A stretch of DNA of 64,000 nucleotides from an uncultured Clostridia bacterium (GTDB taxonomy: Bacteria; Bacillota; Clostridia; Christensenellales; Borkfalkiaceae). Of this stretch, positions 45,024-52,861 are shown piece by piece (position 1 is the first letter of the stretch; each line of letters starts with the position of its first letter). The DNA is taken from positions 1-64,000 of the forward strand of contig CALVZS010000003.1 in the NCBI GenBank assembly GCA_944372575.1. Direction: 5' to 3'. Below the pieces are notes generated by a model that was not told the DNA's origin, did not search any database, and saw only the letters and a program-made list of their open reading frames with translations. A program made the translations under genes and the position numbers.

Positions 45024-45811
45024 GACGCGGCACATATACCCTGATCGGCGCGGCGCTCTTCGTGTGTGCCGCCGCGGGATGGGGTACGATGCTGGGACTG
45101 GAAATCGCTGCGGCTTCGGGACTTTCCCGTCTGTTCACCGCCCTCATCGGGGCGGGCGCTCTGTGTGCCGTGCTGTTGCTGCGGTTCGATCTCATGATCC
45201 ATGAACTCGGGCATCTTCTGTTCGGCATCCTTGCGGGGCTGCGTGTGCGGAGGGTCTCGGTGGGCTGGGTGAGCTTCGGACAGGGCGGCATCCGCTTCGG
45301 AAGGCGCTCCGTGGCGGGGGAGACGCAGTTTACGCTGCGGAAGGCGTCCGGCGCACATGCGCGTCTGGCCGCGGCAGCTGCCGGAGGGTCGGTTTTGGGG
45401 CTTGTATTCGGCGGGGTAATGCTTGTGCTCTATGTCCTGCTGCCTGCCCATCCCGCACTCTCCCTTTTTGCACAGCTGGGACTTTGGTGTCTGCCTCTGG
45501 CGCTCTCCGAACTGATGCCTGCCGAGCTTCCCGCAGGAAAGACGGACGGCCTCGTCCTCAAGGAGCTTGCAGCGCGGACGGGAGAGACCGAGGTCTCCGT
45601 CCGTGTCATGCTCGCGCAGCTTCTTTTGCAAAGCCGTTCCGCCGCACGGCTTCCGCGCGAGCTGTTGTTCGAGGTTCCCGTCGTGCGGGAGGATAGCCCC
45701 GCTTTTTGCGAACTGCTGGCCCTTCAGGCAGAGTATCTCCATGCCTGCGGCGATGAGGCAGGGGAGGCCGCCGTCCGCGCCCGCCTTGCCGCCATTCGGG
45801 AAGATGTCTGA
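45020..45811 (+). CDS. M50-like membrane zinc metalloprotease
   Basis: A 263-residue membrane protein. The start at 45020 overlaps the phosphatase stop (ATGA). Helices lie at about 6-26 and 36-56, then comes the zinc motif HELGH at residues 61-65 inside a hydrophobic segment, as in site-2 proteases. A further helix pair lies at about 112-160. KTDG (Asp176) is a candidate for the third ligand, as in the family's xDG motif. The C-terminal 85 residues are soluble and helical. It is about the size of the sporulation protease SpoIVFB and lies in a sporulation/division cluster, but the similarity seen is confined to the motifs, so the role is open. Confidence 0.7.
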   Translation: MRRGTYTLIGAALFVCAAAGWGTMLGLEIAAASGLSRLFTALIGAGALCAVLLLRFDLMIHELGHLLFGILAGLRVRRVSVGWVSFGQGGIRFGRRSVAGETQFTLRKASGAHARLAAAAAGGSVLGLVFGGVMLVLYVLLPAHPALSLFAQLGLWCLPLALSELMPAELPAGKTDGLVLKELAARTGETEVSVRVMLAQLLLQSRSAARLPRELLFEVPVVREDSPAFCELLALQAEYLHACGDEAGEAAVRARLAAIREDV

Positions 45812-45820
45812 AAAAGGCGT

Positions 45821-45844
45821 AAAAAAACTGCCCGGAGGGCAGTT
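45821..45844 (-). terminator. Terminator downstream of the XRE regulator gene
   Basis: AACTGCCC-GGA-GGGCAGTT stem; on the minus strand it is followed by seven T (45827-45821). The plus strand has no T-run, so it serves the regulator gene, 111 nt beyond its stop, and not the protease gene. The 111 nt between hold no other feature. Confidence 0.8.
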
Positions 45845-45955
45845 CAAAAATGCAATGCAAAAATTACCGTAATTCCGATGCCGTGCTGCAGAAATGTCGC
45901 GTAGGAAGGGGAAGGCGGTATGGAAAGTCTGGATATGCGGTTTTAGACGGCCGGC

Positions 45956-46171
45956 TCAGTCGGCAGAGCGGTCGGTCAGGCCGAGCAGGAAGTCGGCAGA
46001 CACGTTGAAATAGCGCGCCACTTTGGCAATGTTGCCGGCGGTCGGATCGCTCTTGTTAGTCTCCCAATAGCAGATGATCCCCAGGCTGACATTGAGATCT
46101 TTTGCAACGGTCGCCTGTGAGAGGCCGCGTTCTTTTCTGAGTTCGATAAGGCGTTCTGCAAAAATTTTCAT
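45956..46171 (-). CDS. Small XRE-family helix-turn-helix regulator
   Basis: A 71-residue protein that is almost entirely one XRE/Cro-C1 helix-turn-helix domain: LIELRKERGLSQATVAKDL, then GIICYWETNKSDPTAGNIAK, then ARYFNVSADFLLGLTD. It is probably a dimeric DNA-binding repressor; the target is unknown. No Shine-Dalgarno site is present: TATAAT ends exactly 6 nt before the ATG, predicting a leaderless mRNA. It is divergent from the phosphatase gene. Confidence 0.9.
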   Translation of the reverse strand: MKIFAERLIELRKERGLSQATVAKDLNVSLGIICYWETNKSDPTAGNIAKVARYFNVSADFLLGLTDRSAD

Positions 46172-46177
46172 AAATTC

Positions 46178-46206
46178 ATTATACTTGATTCCATCAAAAT
46201 ATGCAA
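46178..46206 (-). promoter_or_regulatory. Promoter giving a leaderless XRE-regulator transcript
   Basis: On the minus strand TTGCAT (46206-46201), 17-nt spacer, TATAAT (46183-46178), then six bases (GAATTT) and the ATG. Confidence 0.82.
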
Positions 46207-46291
46207 GCCATTTATGAGAGAAAATTACAACGACTATACGTTTTTTCTCAATCGTCCGGATTTGACGCGGCTGTATGAGGAGGGGCGCTCT

Positions 46292-46759
46292 GTGCGCAAG
46301 GTGTCTGTTTTATTTGTCTGTCACGGCAATATCTGCCGTTCTCCGATGGCGGAGAGTTATTTTACCTGGCTCGTCGGAAGGAAGGGGCTGGCGCAGCGGT
46401 TTGCGATCTCCTCCGCGGCGACGCATCCGGACGAACTTGGAAATCCCCCGCACCGCGGCACACGGGAAAAACTTGCCGAGGAGGGGATCCCGCTCATTGC
46501 GCACCGCGCCCGGCTTCTGGAGCGTGCGGACGGGGAGCGCTGCGACTTTATCCTCGGCATGGATGCGGAGAACCTGCGCCATATGCACCGCATTCTGGGT
46601 GACTGCCGCGCAAAGGTCGGACTGCTGCTCGACGATGCTCCGCATCCGCGCGCGATCGCCGATCCGTGGTATACGGGGGATTTCGATGCAACGTTTGCGG
46701 ACGTCGCCGAGGGCTGCCGGACATTTTTGGAAAAACTGCAGAGGGAGAAACTTGTATGA
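46292..46759 (+). CDS. Low-molecular-weight protein-tyrosine phosphatase
   Basis: A 155-residue phosphatase with the P-loop C-x5-R (FVCHGNICRSPMAE) at the N-terminus and the general acid Asp in IADPWYTGDF. GTG at 46292 is preferred because GAGGAGG lies 8 nt upstream and the P-loop is then at the usual distance from the start. An in-frame ATG at 46214 would add 26 residues and has no clear site. A weak promoter (TTATGA-N17-TATACG, 46212-46240) fits the shorter start. It may dephosphorylate protein tyrosine or arginine; the substrate cannot be read from the sequence. The stop overlaps the glycosidase ATG (ATGA). Confidence 0.88.
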   Translation: MRKVSVLFVCHGNICRSPMAESYFTWLVGRKGLAQRFAISSAATHPDELGNPPHRGTREKLAEEGIPLIAHRARLLERADGERCDFILGMDAENLRHMHRILGDCRAKVGLLLDDAPHPRAIADPWYTGDFDATFADVAEGCRTFLEKLQREKLV

Positions 46760-49007
46760 CGACATTCGCCGAACCGCTTCCGTTGGGGAGCATCCGCCTG
46801 CGCGGGGAATATGTGCAGAACGCGCTCGATAAGGAGGTGCGCTATCTGCTCTCCCTCGACGCCGAGAGACTGCTCGCGGGGTTTTATGAGAATGCGGGGA
46901 TCCGCACGCCCTATGTCCGTTACGGCGGCTGGGAGTCGATGCTCATCGGCGGCCACACCCTGGGACATTATCTCTCGGCGGTTTCGCAGGCGTCCCGCAA
47001 TCCGGGCGTTCCGGAGGAGGCGCGCGAACGCTTTCTTGCGCGTGTCAGGCGTATCTGTGACGTCCTGTCAGAGTGCGGTGCACGGCATAGCGGCCTCATC
47101 TGGGGGGCGCCTTTGGCGGAGGGGGCGGGGATCGAAGCGCAGTTTGACAACGTGGAGCGGGGCAGAACGAACATCGCAACGCAGGCGTGGGTGCCGTGGT
47201 ATACGCTGCACAAGCTGCTTGCGGGGCTCATTGATGCCTATGATGCGACCGGATATGCGTCCGCGCTCAACGCGGCCTCCGCGCTCGGGGATTGGACGGC
47301 GCGGCGTGCGCTCGCATGGGATGCGGACACGCGCAATGCCGTCCTCAGCGTCGAGTACAGCGGGATGAACGATGCGCTGTATGAACTCTATGCCCGTACG
47401 GGCAAGCCCGAGCACGCCCGTGCCGCGCAAATCTTTGATGAGGAACCTCTCTTTGACAGCATTCTCTCGCAGGGGAAAGACGTCCTCAAGGACAGGCACG
47501 CCAATACAACCATCCCCAAGATCCTGGGGGCGCTCAAGCGTTACCTCATTCTGGACGGAAGGGAATTGGACGGCGAGCGGGTGGACGCTGCCCGCTATCT
47601 TCGCATTGCGCAGGTATTTTTCCGCATGGTGCTTGAGCGGCACACCTATGTGCCGAACGCACCAACTGCAACTGTGAGACGTGCAATGTCTACAATATGC
47701 TCAAACTTGCGCGCCTGCTCTTTTCTCTCACGGGGGACAAGCTCTATACCGACTACTATGACAACGCCTTCACAAATACCATCCTCTCCTCGCAGAATCC
47801 GGAAACGGGCATGACGACCTACTTCCAGCCCATGGCGGGCGGATATTTTAAGGTCTTCTCGCGCCCCTATGATAAGTTCTGGTGCTGCACGGGCAGCGGG
47901 ATGGAGAGCTTTACGAAATTGGGCGACAGCGCCGTATATGCCTGCGGGAGTGACTTTTACCTCGAACAATATCTCTCGCTGTATGCCGAACACGGCGGCA
48001 TCGCCTTCTCGCTCTCCTGCGATTTTCCCATGTCGGAGGAGGCAGAGATCCGCGCGGAAAAGGGGACGTTCTGCCTGCATCTGCGCATCCCGGACTGGGC
48101 GGCCGGAGAAATCCGGCTGAACAAGAACGGCACGGCGTGTACGGCAGACGTTGTGCGCGGGCATCTTGTGCTGCTGCTCTCGGCGGGAGATGCCCTTCGG
48201 CTTCGCATTCCCGTCGGGGTGCGGCTGAGCAGCCTTCCCGATTCGCCCGACACCTACGCATTTGTCTACGGCGGCAAAGTGCTGTCTGCCGATCTGGGAA
48301 CGGAGGATATGCGCGAGACGACGACGGGCGTGGAGGTCTCCATCCCCGCACGGCGCATCCTTGCTTCCGAGCGCATCTATTTTGCGGACGCGCGGGATGT
48401 CGCCATGCACCCGGAGCGCTATCTTGTCCGCGAAGGGGACGGGTTCCGGCTGACGGGCGGAGACGTAGATTATTCTTTCGGGCTTCACTATCGCCGCTGG
48501 CGGGAGCGCTATGCGATTTATTTTTGTTTTTGCAGCGGCGTGCGGGAGGCGGAGGAAGAGCGGCGCGCACCCGTCGACGTCGTACAGCCCGGATACGGAC
48601 AGTATGAGGCGGACGCATGGCACGAACTGCGCGAGGAGAATACCGTTTCCGTGACCTCGGACGGAACATGCCGCTATTGCCGTCCGGGCGGCAGCTTTTC
48701 CTATGATCTGCGTGTGGACGAGACAAAGCGTAACGTTTTAAGCCTGCGCCTGCTTCACGCGGACAACGGCAGGCGGCTCAGGGTGACGGCGGGGGACGAA
48801 GTGCTCTTTGACGGCAGGCTGAACGATACGATGCACGAGGGGCTCTATCGCCGTACATTTCCCGTTTTCGCAGAGACCATTGCGCGCTGTGCGCGCAAGA
48901 AATGCGTCGGCGGAGAGGAGGCTTCGGTCATCCGCGTATGTTTCGAGGGCGCTCAAGAGGAAGAGAGCGCGCGTGTGAGTGAATTTATCGAGATGTTTGC
49001 GGAATAA
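46756..49007 (+). pseudogene. GH127-type (DUF1680) glycosidase broken by a deletion/frameshift
   Basis: Two frames together encode one protein of the DUF1680 family (beta-L-arabinofuranosidase, GH127/GH146-like). The first frame runs from 46756 to about 47653, with the alpha/alpha-barrel start (GGWESMLIGGHTLGHYLSA). The second runs from about 47653 to 49007, from NCNCETCNVYNMLKLARLLF through FWCCTGSGMESFTKLGD to a beta-rich C-terminus. At the junction, residues HTYV are followed almost at once by ERTNCNCETC. In intact relatives about 18-20 residues, including the GGN...E...F stretch, lie between. The presumed zinc ligands (Glu and Cys of CETC, the CC of FWCC) remain, but the acid/base Glu should be in the lost part. 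It is inactive as read, unless the sequence is in error here. Confidence 0.85.
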
Positions 49008-49020
49008 TGCGGAGGAAGCC

Positions 49021-49049
49021 TTTACATTTTTCCGGAAATCGGGTATAAT
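49021..49049 (+). promoter_or_regulatory. Promoter of the DtxR-family gene
   Basis: TTTACA (49021-49026), 17-nt spacer, TATAAT (49044-49049); the start is near 49056, 18 nt before the ATG with GGGAAG as ribosome-binding site. Confidence 0.87.
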
Positions 49050-49073
49050 CAATCAAAAGAAAAGGGAAGAAGC

Positions 49074-49442
49074 ATGAGAACGCACGAATCACAGGAAATG
49101 TATCTTGAAACCATTCTGCTGCTGCGGATGCGCAAATCCAACGTCCGCTCGGTGGATATCGTCGAAGAGCTCGGCTATGCCAAGTCGAGCGTTTCCCGCG
49201 CGGTCAATCTTCTGCAGGACGGCGGTCTTATCCGCATCGATGAGAACGGGGACATCACACTGACGGCGCAGGGTCAGAAAAAGGCAGAGGACGTCTATGA
49301 AAAGCACCGTGTGTTTACGGATGCGTTCATCAAGATGGGTGCGCCCGCCAAACTTGCGGAGGAGAACGCCTGCCGCATCGAGCACGTCGTTTCCGATGAA
49401 CTGTTTGAGATCATCAAGCAGTACTTTGCAAAGAACAGCTGA
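49074..49442 (+). CDS. DtxR/MntR-family metal-dependent repressor
   Basis: A 122-residue protein with the family's N-terminal winged helix (MYLETILLL, VDIVEELGYAKSSVSRAVNLLQ) and a helical metal-binding and dimerisation part (CRIEHVVSDEL). The ligand pattern is that of iron-type DtxR (Met in SQEMYLETI, Cys-x-x-Glu-His in ENACRIEH) rather than the Asp and Glu set of manganese-type MntR, so Fe(II) is the better guess. The SH3-like third domain is absent, as in MntR, and the protein is about 20 residues shorter even than MntR. No target operator or metal transporter is in the window. Confidence 0.9.
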   Translation: MRTHESQEMYLETILLLRMRKSNVRSVDIVEELGYAKSSVSRAVNLLQDGGLIRIDENGDITLTAQGQKKAEDVYEKHRVFTDAFIKMGAPAKLAEENACRIEHVVSDELFEIIKQYFAKNS

Positions 49443-49444
49443 AA

Positions 49445-49478
49445 AAACGTCCTTCCCCGGCTGTAGGGAAGGACGTTT
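49445..49478. terminator. Shared terminator of dtxR-like gene and aroA
   Basis: A 13-bp stem (49445-49457 with 49466-49478), 8-nt loop. On the minus strand it ends in TTTTTT, so it is efficient for aroA; on the plus strand only TTTCT follows. Confidence 0.88.
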
Positions 49479-49492
49479 CTGATATATGCGGC

Positions 49493-50758
49493 TCAGCGTG
49501 TGATGCGGTCGAGAATTGCAAAATAATCATCGAATGTCTTGCTGCAGCAGAGCGGGTCGAGAATGGTGATCCCGCCTGCTTTCAGGCCGGTGAGGGCAAA
49601 CGCCATCGCAACGCGGTGATCCCCGAATGGCTGCACGGTGCCGCCGTGTACGGGCGCGGGGAGGATGCGCACGCCGTCCGCTTCCTCCGCGGCGGGGACG
49701 CCGAGCGCCGTCAGATTTTCGCAGATGGCGCGGATGCGGTCGCATTCCTGCCCGCGGATATGCCCTATCCCCGTAATGCGGGTCGGGGATGCGGCAAACG
49801 GCGCGAGGGCGGCAACGGTGAGTGTCTGGTCGGAGTAATCGCGCATATTTTCGCAAAACCCCGCATAGGAGCGGATTTTGGTGCCGTCTGCCGTGAGCCC
49901 GTCCGGGGGATCGGTGAAGCGGACGCCGCGGGATGCGAGCAGATCGAGAAATTTTTTATCGCCCTGCAGGGTGTCGGCATGGATGTGACGGACGCATACC
50001 TGCATGGAAAAGAGCAGCGACATAGCGTAAAAATAACATGCGCCGGACAGGTCGCCTTCGACCTCAAAGCTGGCGGGGGAGCGGGGCGACGGGAACACAT
50101 CGATGCGGTCGCCCGATCGAGTCCAGCGCGCGCCGAAGGCGCGCAGCAGTGCAAGCGTCATTTCAATATAGCTTCCGTACGTCCGGCTGCCCGTAAGGAT
50201 GAGGGTGACGGGGCGGCTCACGGCTGCCGCAAGCAAGATCCCGCTCGCATATTGCGTGCTGCGGTCGGTGTCTACGGTGATTTCTCCCTCCCGCAGCCCC
50301 GCCGAGCGCATCACAAAGGGAAAATGTCCCGGTGTCTTTTCATATGCAATGGAGACGCCGGCTGTCTCCAGGGCGCAGAGCAGTTCCATCGGCCGTTTCT
50401 CCATCTGTGCGGAGGAGGCCATGCGGTACTCTCCGCCGAGAAAGGCGAGCATGGCGGTCAGAAAGCGTGCGCACGTTCCTGCAGAGCCGACGTTGAGATC
50501 TGCGCGGCGGTTGGGGATGTGTCCTCCGCATCCGAAGATGCGCAGGCCTTCCGCCTCCCGTTCTGTTCTGATTCCGAGCGAGGACAGGCACCCGAGCAGA
50601 GCGCGCGTGTCCTCCGCGTACGCACCGCAGGCAAGAAAGACCTCGCCCGTGCCGAATGCGGCAAGCAGGATGGCACGGTTGAGAATGCTTTTGGAGGCGG
50701 GGACGTCGATTGTGAGCGGTGCTTTCGGATGAAATTGTCGGATAGTATAGGCATCCAT
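49493..50758 (-). CDS. aroA: EPSP synthase (3-phosphoshikimate 1-carboxyvinyltransferase)
   Basis: A 421-residue EPSP synthase, joining phosphoenolpyruvate to shikimate-3-phosphate. The PEP and S3P-binding motifs are visible: PASKSILNRAILLA (about 20-33), NVGSAGTCARFLTAMLAF (about 85-102, GSAGT in place of the commonest GNAGT), DRSTQYASGILLA, and the C-terminal PFGDHRVAMAFAL. The start is fixed by the promoter: TATAAT ends 6 nt before the ATG at 50758, so translation should be leaderless. It is divergent from the YgjP-like gene and uses the same pathway as aroK and tyrA. Confidence 0.95.
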   Translation of the reverse strand: MDAYTIRQFHPKAPLTIDVPASKSILNRAILLAAFGTGEVFLACGAYAEDTRALLGCLSSLGIRTEREAEGLRIFGCGGHIPNRRADLNVGSAGTCARFLTAMLAFLGGEYRMASSAQMEKRPMELLCALETAGVSIAYEKTPGHFPFVMRSAGLREGEITVDTDRSTQYASGILLAAAVSRPVTLILTGSRTYGSYIEMTLALLRAFGARWTRSGDRIDVFPSPRSPASFEVEGDLSGACYFYAMSLLFSMQVCVRHIHADTLQGDKKFLDLLASRGVRFTDPPDGLTADGTKIRSYAGFCENMRDYSDQTLTVAALAPFAASPTRITGIGHIRGQECDRIRAICENLTALGVPAAEEADGVRILPAPVHGGTVQPFGDHRVAMAFALTGLKAGGITILDPLCCSKTFDDYFAILDRITR

Positions 50759-50764
50759 GCAAAA

Positions 50765-50793
50765 ATTATACTCTCTGCTTGAAAAAAAGTCAA
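50765..50793 (-). promoter_or_regulatory. Promoter giving a leaderless aroA transcript
   Basis: On the minus strand TTGACT (50793-50788), 17-nt spacer, TATAAT (50770-50765), six bases (TTTTGC), then the ATG. Confidence 0.85.
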
Positions 50794-50821
50794 GAAAAAG
50801 GAAAAGCGGCGCTCCTGTCTG

Positions 50822-50850
50822 TTGAAAAGTGGCGCAAAACATGGTATAAT
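50822..50850 (+). promoter_or_regulatory. Promoter giving a leaderless YgjP-like transcript
   Basis: TTGAAA (50822-50827), 17-nt spacer, TATAAT (50845-50850), six bases (GTCCGC), then the ATG at 50857. Confidence 0.85.
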
Positions 50851-50856
50851 GTCCGC

Positions 50857-51504
50857 ATGAAGGGAAGTTCAGAGGAATATCGCGTGGTATTCAGCCGACG
50901 GCGCACACTCTCTCTTTCCGTCAACGGGGCGGGCGAGATTGTTGTGCGCGCTCCTGCGGGGACGCGCAGGGCAGAGATCGAACGGTTTATCGAGGCGCAT
51001 ACCGATTGGATCGAACGCCGGCGAGCCGTGATTGAGGCCTCGCATATCGATCTTACGGACGGTGCAAAGATCGGCATCGGCGGCGAGGTATACCCGATCG
51101 CAGAGGGGAGAAGTGCGCATCTTGCGGACGGCAGGCTGTATCTGCCTGCCGAGCGGCGGGAGCAGGCGCTCATCGCACTTCTCAAGCGCATTGCGCGCGA
51201 GCGTATGACGGCATACGCCCGGGAATATGCCGCCCGTTTCGGGTTCGTGTTCCGCGCCATCCGCATTTCTTCGGCGCGGGGACGGTGGGGGTCGTGCAAC
51301 GCGCGCGGCGATCTGGCTTTTTCCTTCCGTACGGCGCTTCTGGATGAGGAAAAGGCGCGCTATCTCGTCGTTCATGAACTCTGCCATACGCGGCATATGG
51401 ATCACAGCCCGGCCTTTTGGACGGAGGTCGGCGCGATCCTGCCAAATTACAGGCAGACGCGCCGCGCTCTTCAAAAAGAGGGCGCGATCATGCTTTTTCT
51501 CTAA
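50857..51504 (+). CDS. YgjP-like metallopeptidase domain protein (M48-type HExxH)
   Basis: A 215-residue protein of the YgjP/DUF45 family. The zinc motif HELCH is in VVHELCHTRHMDHSPAFW (about 171-188), preceded by the family's ARGRWGSCNARGDLAFSFR (about 142-160). The N-terminal half is the usual beta-rich part (RTLSLSVNGAGEIVVRAP). A metalloprotease activity is inferred from the motif; the cellular role of the family is not settled. The start at 50857 comes from the promoter geometry, 6 nt after TATAAT, and no Shine-Dalgarno site exists. Copy B of the palindromic element follows 14 nt after the stop. Confidence 0.88.
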   Translation: MKGSSEEYRVVFSRRRTLSLSVNGAGEIVVRAPAGTRRAEIERFIEAHTDWIERRRAVIEASHIDLTDGAKIGIGGEVYPIAEGRSAHLADGRLYLPAERREQALIALLKRIARERMTAYAREYAARFGFVFRAIRISSARGRWGSCNARGDLAFSFRTALLDEEKARYLVVHELCHTRHMDHSPAFWTEVGAILPNYRQTRRALQKEGAIMLFL

Positions 51505-51518
51505 TTTATAGTAAATCT

Positions 51519-51544
51519 GCAAAGTATTATGTCTGACATAATAC
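51519..51544 (+). repeat. Palindromic intergenic element, copy B (perfect 21-bp palindrome)
   Basis: GTATTATGTC-T-GACATAATAC at 51524-51544 is an exact 10-1-10 palindrome. The stretch 51519-51542 matches copy C (58512-58535) at 22 of 24 positions. It lies between the YgjP-like gene and tyrA, 21 nt before the tyrA ATG, where a bound regulator or a 5'-hairpin could control tyrA. Confidence 0.8.
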
Positions 51545-51564
51545 GAATGAAAAGGGTAATTTGC

Positions 51565-52383
51565 ATGAAGATCATTGTCTATGGAATGGGAATAATCGGG
51601 GCATCGTTTGCTGGCGCGCTCCGCCGTGCGGGACATACCGTACTCGGGAGGAACCGGGGAAAGGAGGCCCTTTCCTACGCGCTCGAGCACGGGATGATCG
51701 ATGCGGTCACGCAGGACTATTCCGGGGCGGATGTTGTCATCCTTGCGCTTCCGCCGCGGGTCACGATGCATGAACTGGACGAGGGGAACTTCCCGGAGGG
51801 GTGCATCGTCACGGATGTCTGCGGCGTCAAAGCGGTGCTTGAGGACGTCGTCTGTTCCCGTCCGCGCGTCTATCGCTATGTGGGGATGCATCCGATGGCG
51901 GGCAAGGAGACGTCCGGCGTGCGTTCGGCGTCTGCATCGCTCTTTTCGGGCGCGAATATCATTCTCACCTCATACGCGGGAACAGATCGCGCGGCACTGG
52001 AGAGCGTGCGTTCGCTCGCTGCCGATGCAGGTGCAGGGCGCATCCTCGTTTGCAGCGCGCGGCAGCACGACAGGATGATCGCGCTCACATCCCAGCTTGC
52101 GCACGTTGTGGCTAATGCCTATGTGACAAGTCCGCTTGCTGCGGCGTGCAAGGGCTTCACGGGCGGAAGTTTTCAGGATATGTCCCGCGTGGCGCCCGTG
52201 GATGAAGCGATGTGGGCAGAGCTGTTCTGCCTCGATTCCGCGTGCCTCGTTTCGGAACTCGACCGCCTCATCGGGCGCCTGGCATCGTTCCGCGACGCGA
52301 TCTCTGCCGGAGAAGAGGAGGCGATCCGCGCGCTCATGCGCGAGGGGAAGGAATGCTACGCGGAATTTTTTCATGGGAATTGA
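51565..52383 (+). CDS. tyrA: Prephenate dehydrogenase
   Basis: A 272-residue NAD(P)-dependent prephenate dehydrogenase for tyrosine synthesis. It has the Rossmann motif YGMGIIGASFAGA (residues 5-17), an ALPP segment, the catalytic-His motif GMHPMAGKETSG (about 110-121), and the helical C-terminal domain with SQLAHVVANAY and GFTGGSFQDMSRVA. The ACT regulatory domain of longer TyrA proteins is absent, so feedback by tyrosine through that domain is not expected. The ATG at 51565 follows AAAAGGG; upstream in-frame ATGs lie inside or next to the palindrome. No separate promoter was recognised. Confidence 0.93.
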   Translation: MKIIVYGMGIIGASFAGALRRAGHTVLGRNRGKEALSYALEHGMIDAVTQDYSGADVVILALPPRVTMHELDEGNFPEGCIVTDVCGVKAVLEDVVCSRPRVYRYVGMHPMAGKETSGVRSASASLFSGANIILTSYAGTDRAALESVRSLAADAGAGRILVCSARQHDRMIALTSQLAHVVANAYVTSPLAAACKGFTGGSFQDMSRVAPVDEAMWAELFCLDSACLVSELDRLIGRLASFRDAISAGEEEAIRALMREGKECYAEFFHGN

Positions 52384-52414
52384 CGGATAATTGTTCAAAA
52401 ATGCCTGCAATCCA

Positions 52415-52443
52415 TTTACAAAAGTTGTTTTTTGTATTATAAT
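52415..52443 (+). promoter_or_regulatory. Promoter of the ywiB-MBL-rho operon
   Basis: TTTACA (52415-52420), 17-nt spacer, TATAAT (52438-52443); start near 52450, with GGAG before the ATG at 52466. Here a normal short leader is present. Confidence 0.85.
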
Positions 52444-52465
52444 GGTTTACGATCATGGAGTGTAC

Positions 52466-52861
52466 ATGAAAGATTGCAGCGTGGAGATCGTCACTTTTAC
52501 CGAAGGGGAACGATCGCGGTTTACGGCAGTCGGACGGCTGCAGGAACATTCCGGCGGGTTTACGGCCGTTTACCCGACGCAGGAGGATGAGGCGCAGCTC
52601 GTTTTTTCGGAGGGGGCGCTCGTCATGCGCCGCCGGGGCGGCAGTGAGCTGCACGCGCGCTTTGCTGCCGGGGAGGCCGGAACGCTTTTCGTGGGCGTAT
52701 GCGGCCATGCCGGCGATATTCCGCTCGAAACGCAGATCTGTACGGCGAGAAGAACGCCGGACGGCTGGCGGGTCGCACTCAAATACCGCTTGCGTTTTGA
52801 GGATGAGGTTCGGATTTTCCGCTTGCATATAGCGGTAAATATCATATCGGAGGAGCAATGA
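52466..52861 (+). CDS. DUF1934 (YwiB-like) protein
   Basis: A 131-residue protein resembling the DUF1934/YwiB family: a calycin-like beta-barrel with the sequence ALVMRRRGGSELHARF in the middle and the C-terminal LKYRLRFEDEVRIFRLHIAV. Function unknown. ATG at 52466 has GGAG 5 nt upstream; in-frame ATGs upstream fall within the promoter. It overlaps the next gene by ATGA. Confidence 0.78.
   Translation: MKDCSVEIVTFTEGERSRFTAVGRLQEHSGGFTAVYPTQEDEAQLVFSEGALVMRRRGGSELHARFAAGEAGTLFVGVCGHAGDIPLETQICTARRTPDGWRVALKYRLRFEDEVRIFRLHIAVNIISEEQ

Noticed and set aside
46214..46291. Longer ATG start for the tyrosine phosphatase
   Set aside because: It would put 26 extra residues before the P-loop, has no ribosome-binding site, and overlaps a likely promoter; the GTG at 46292 has GAGGAGG.
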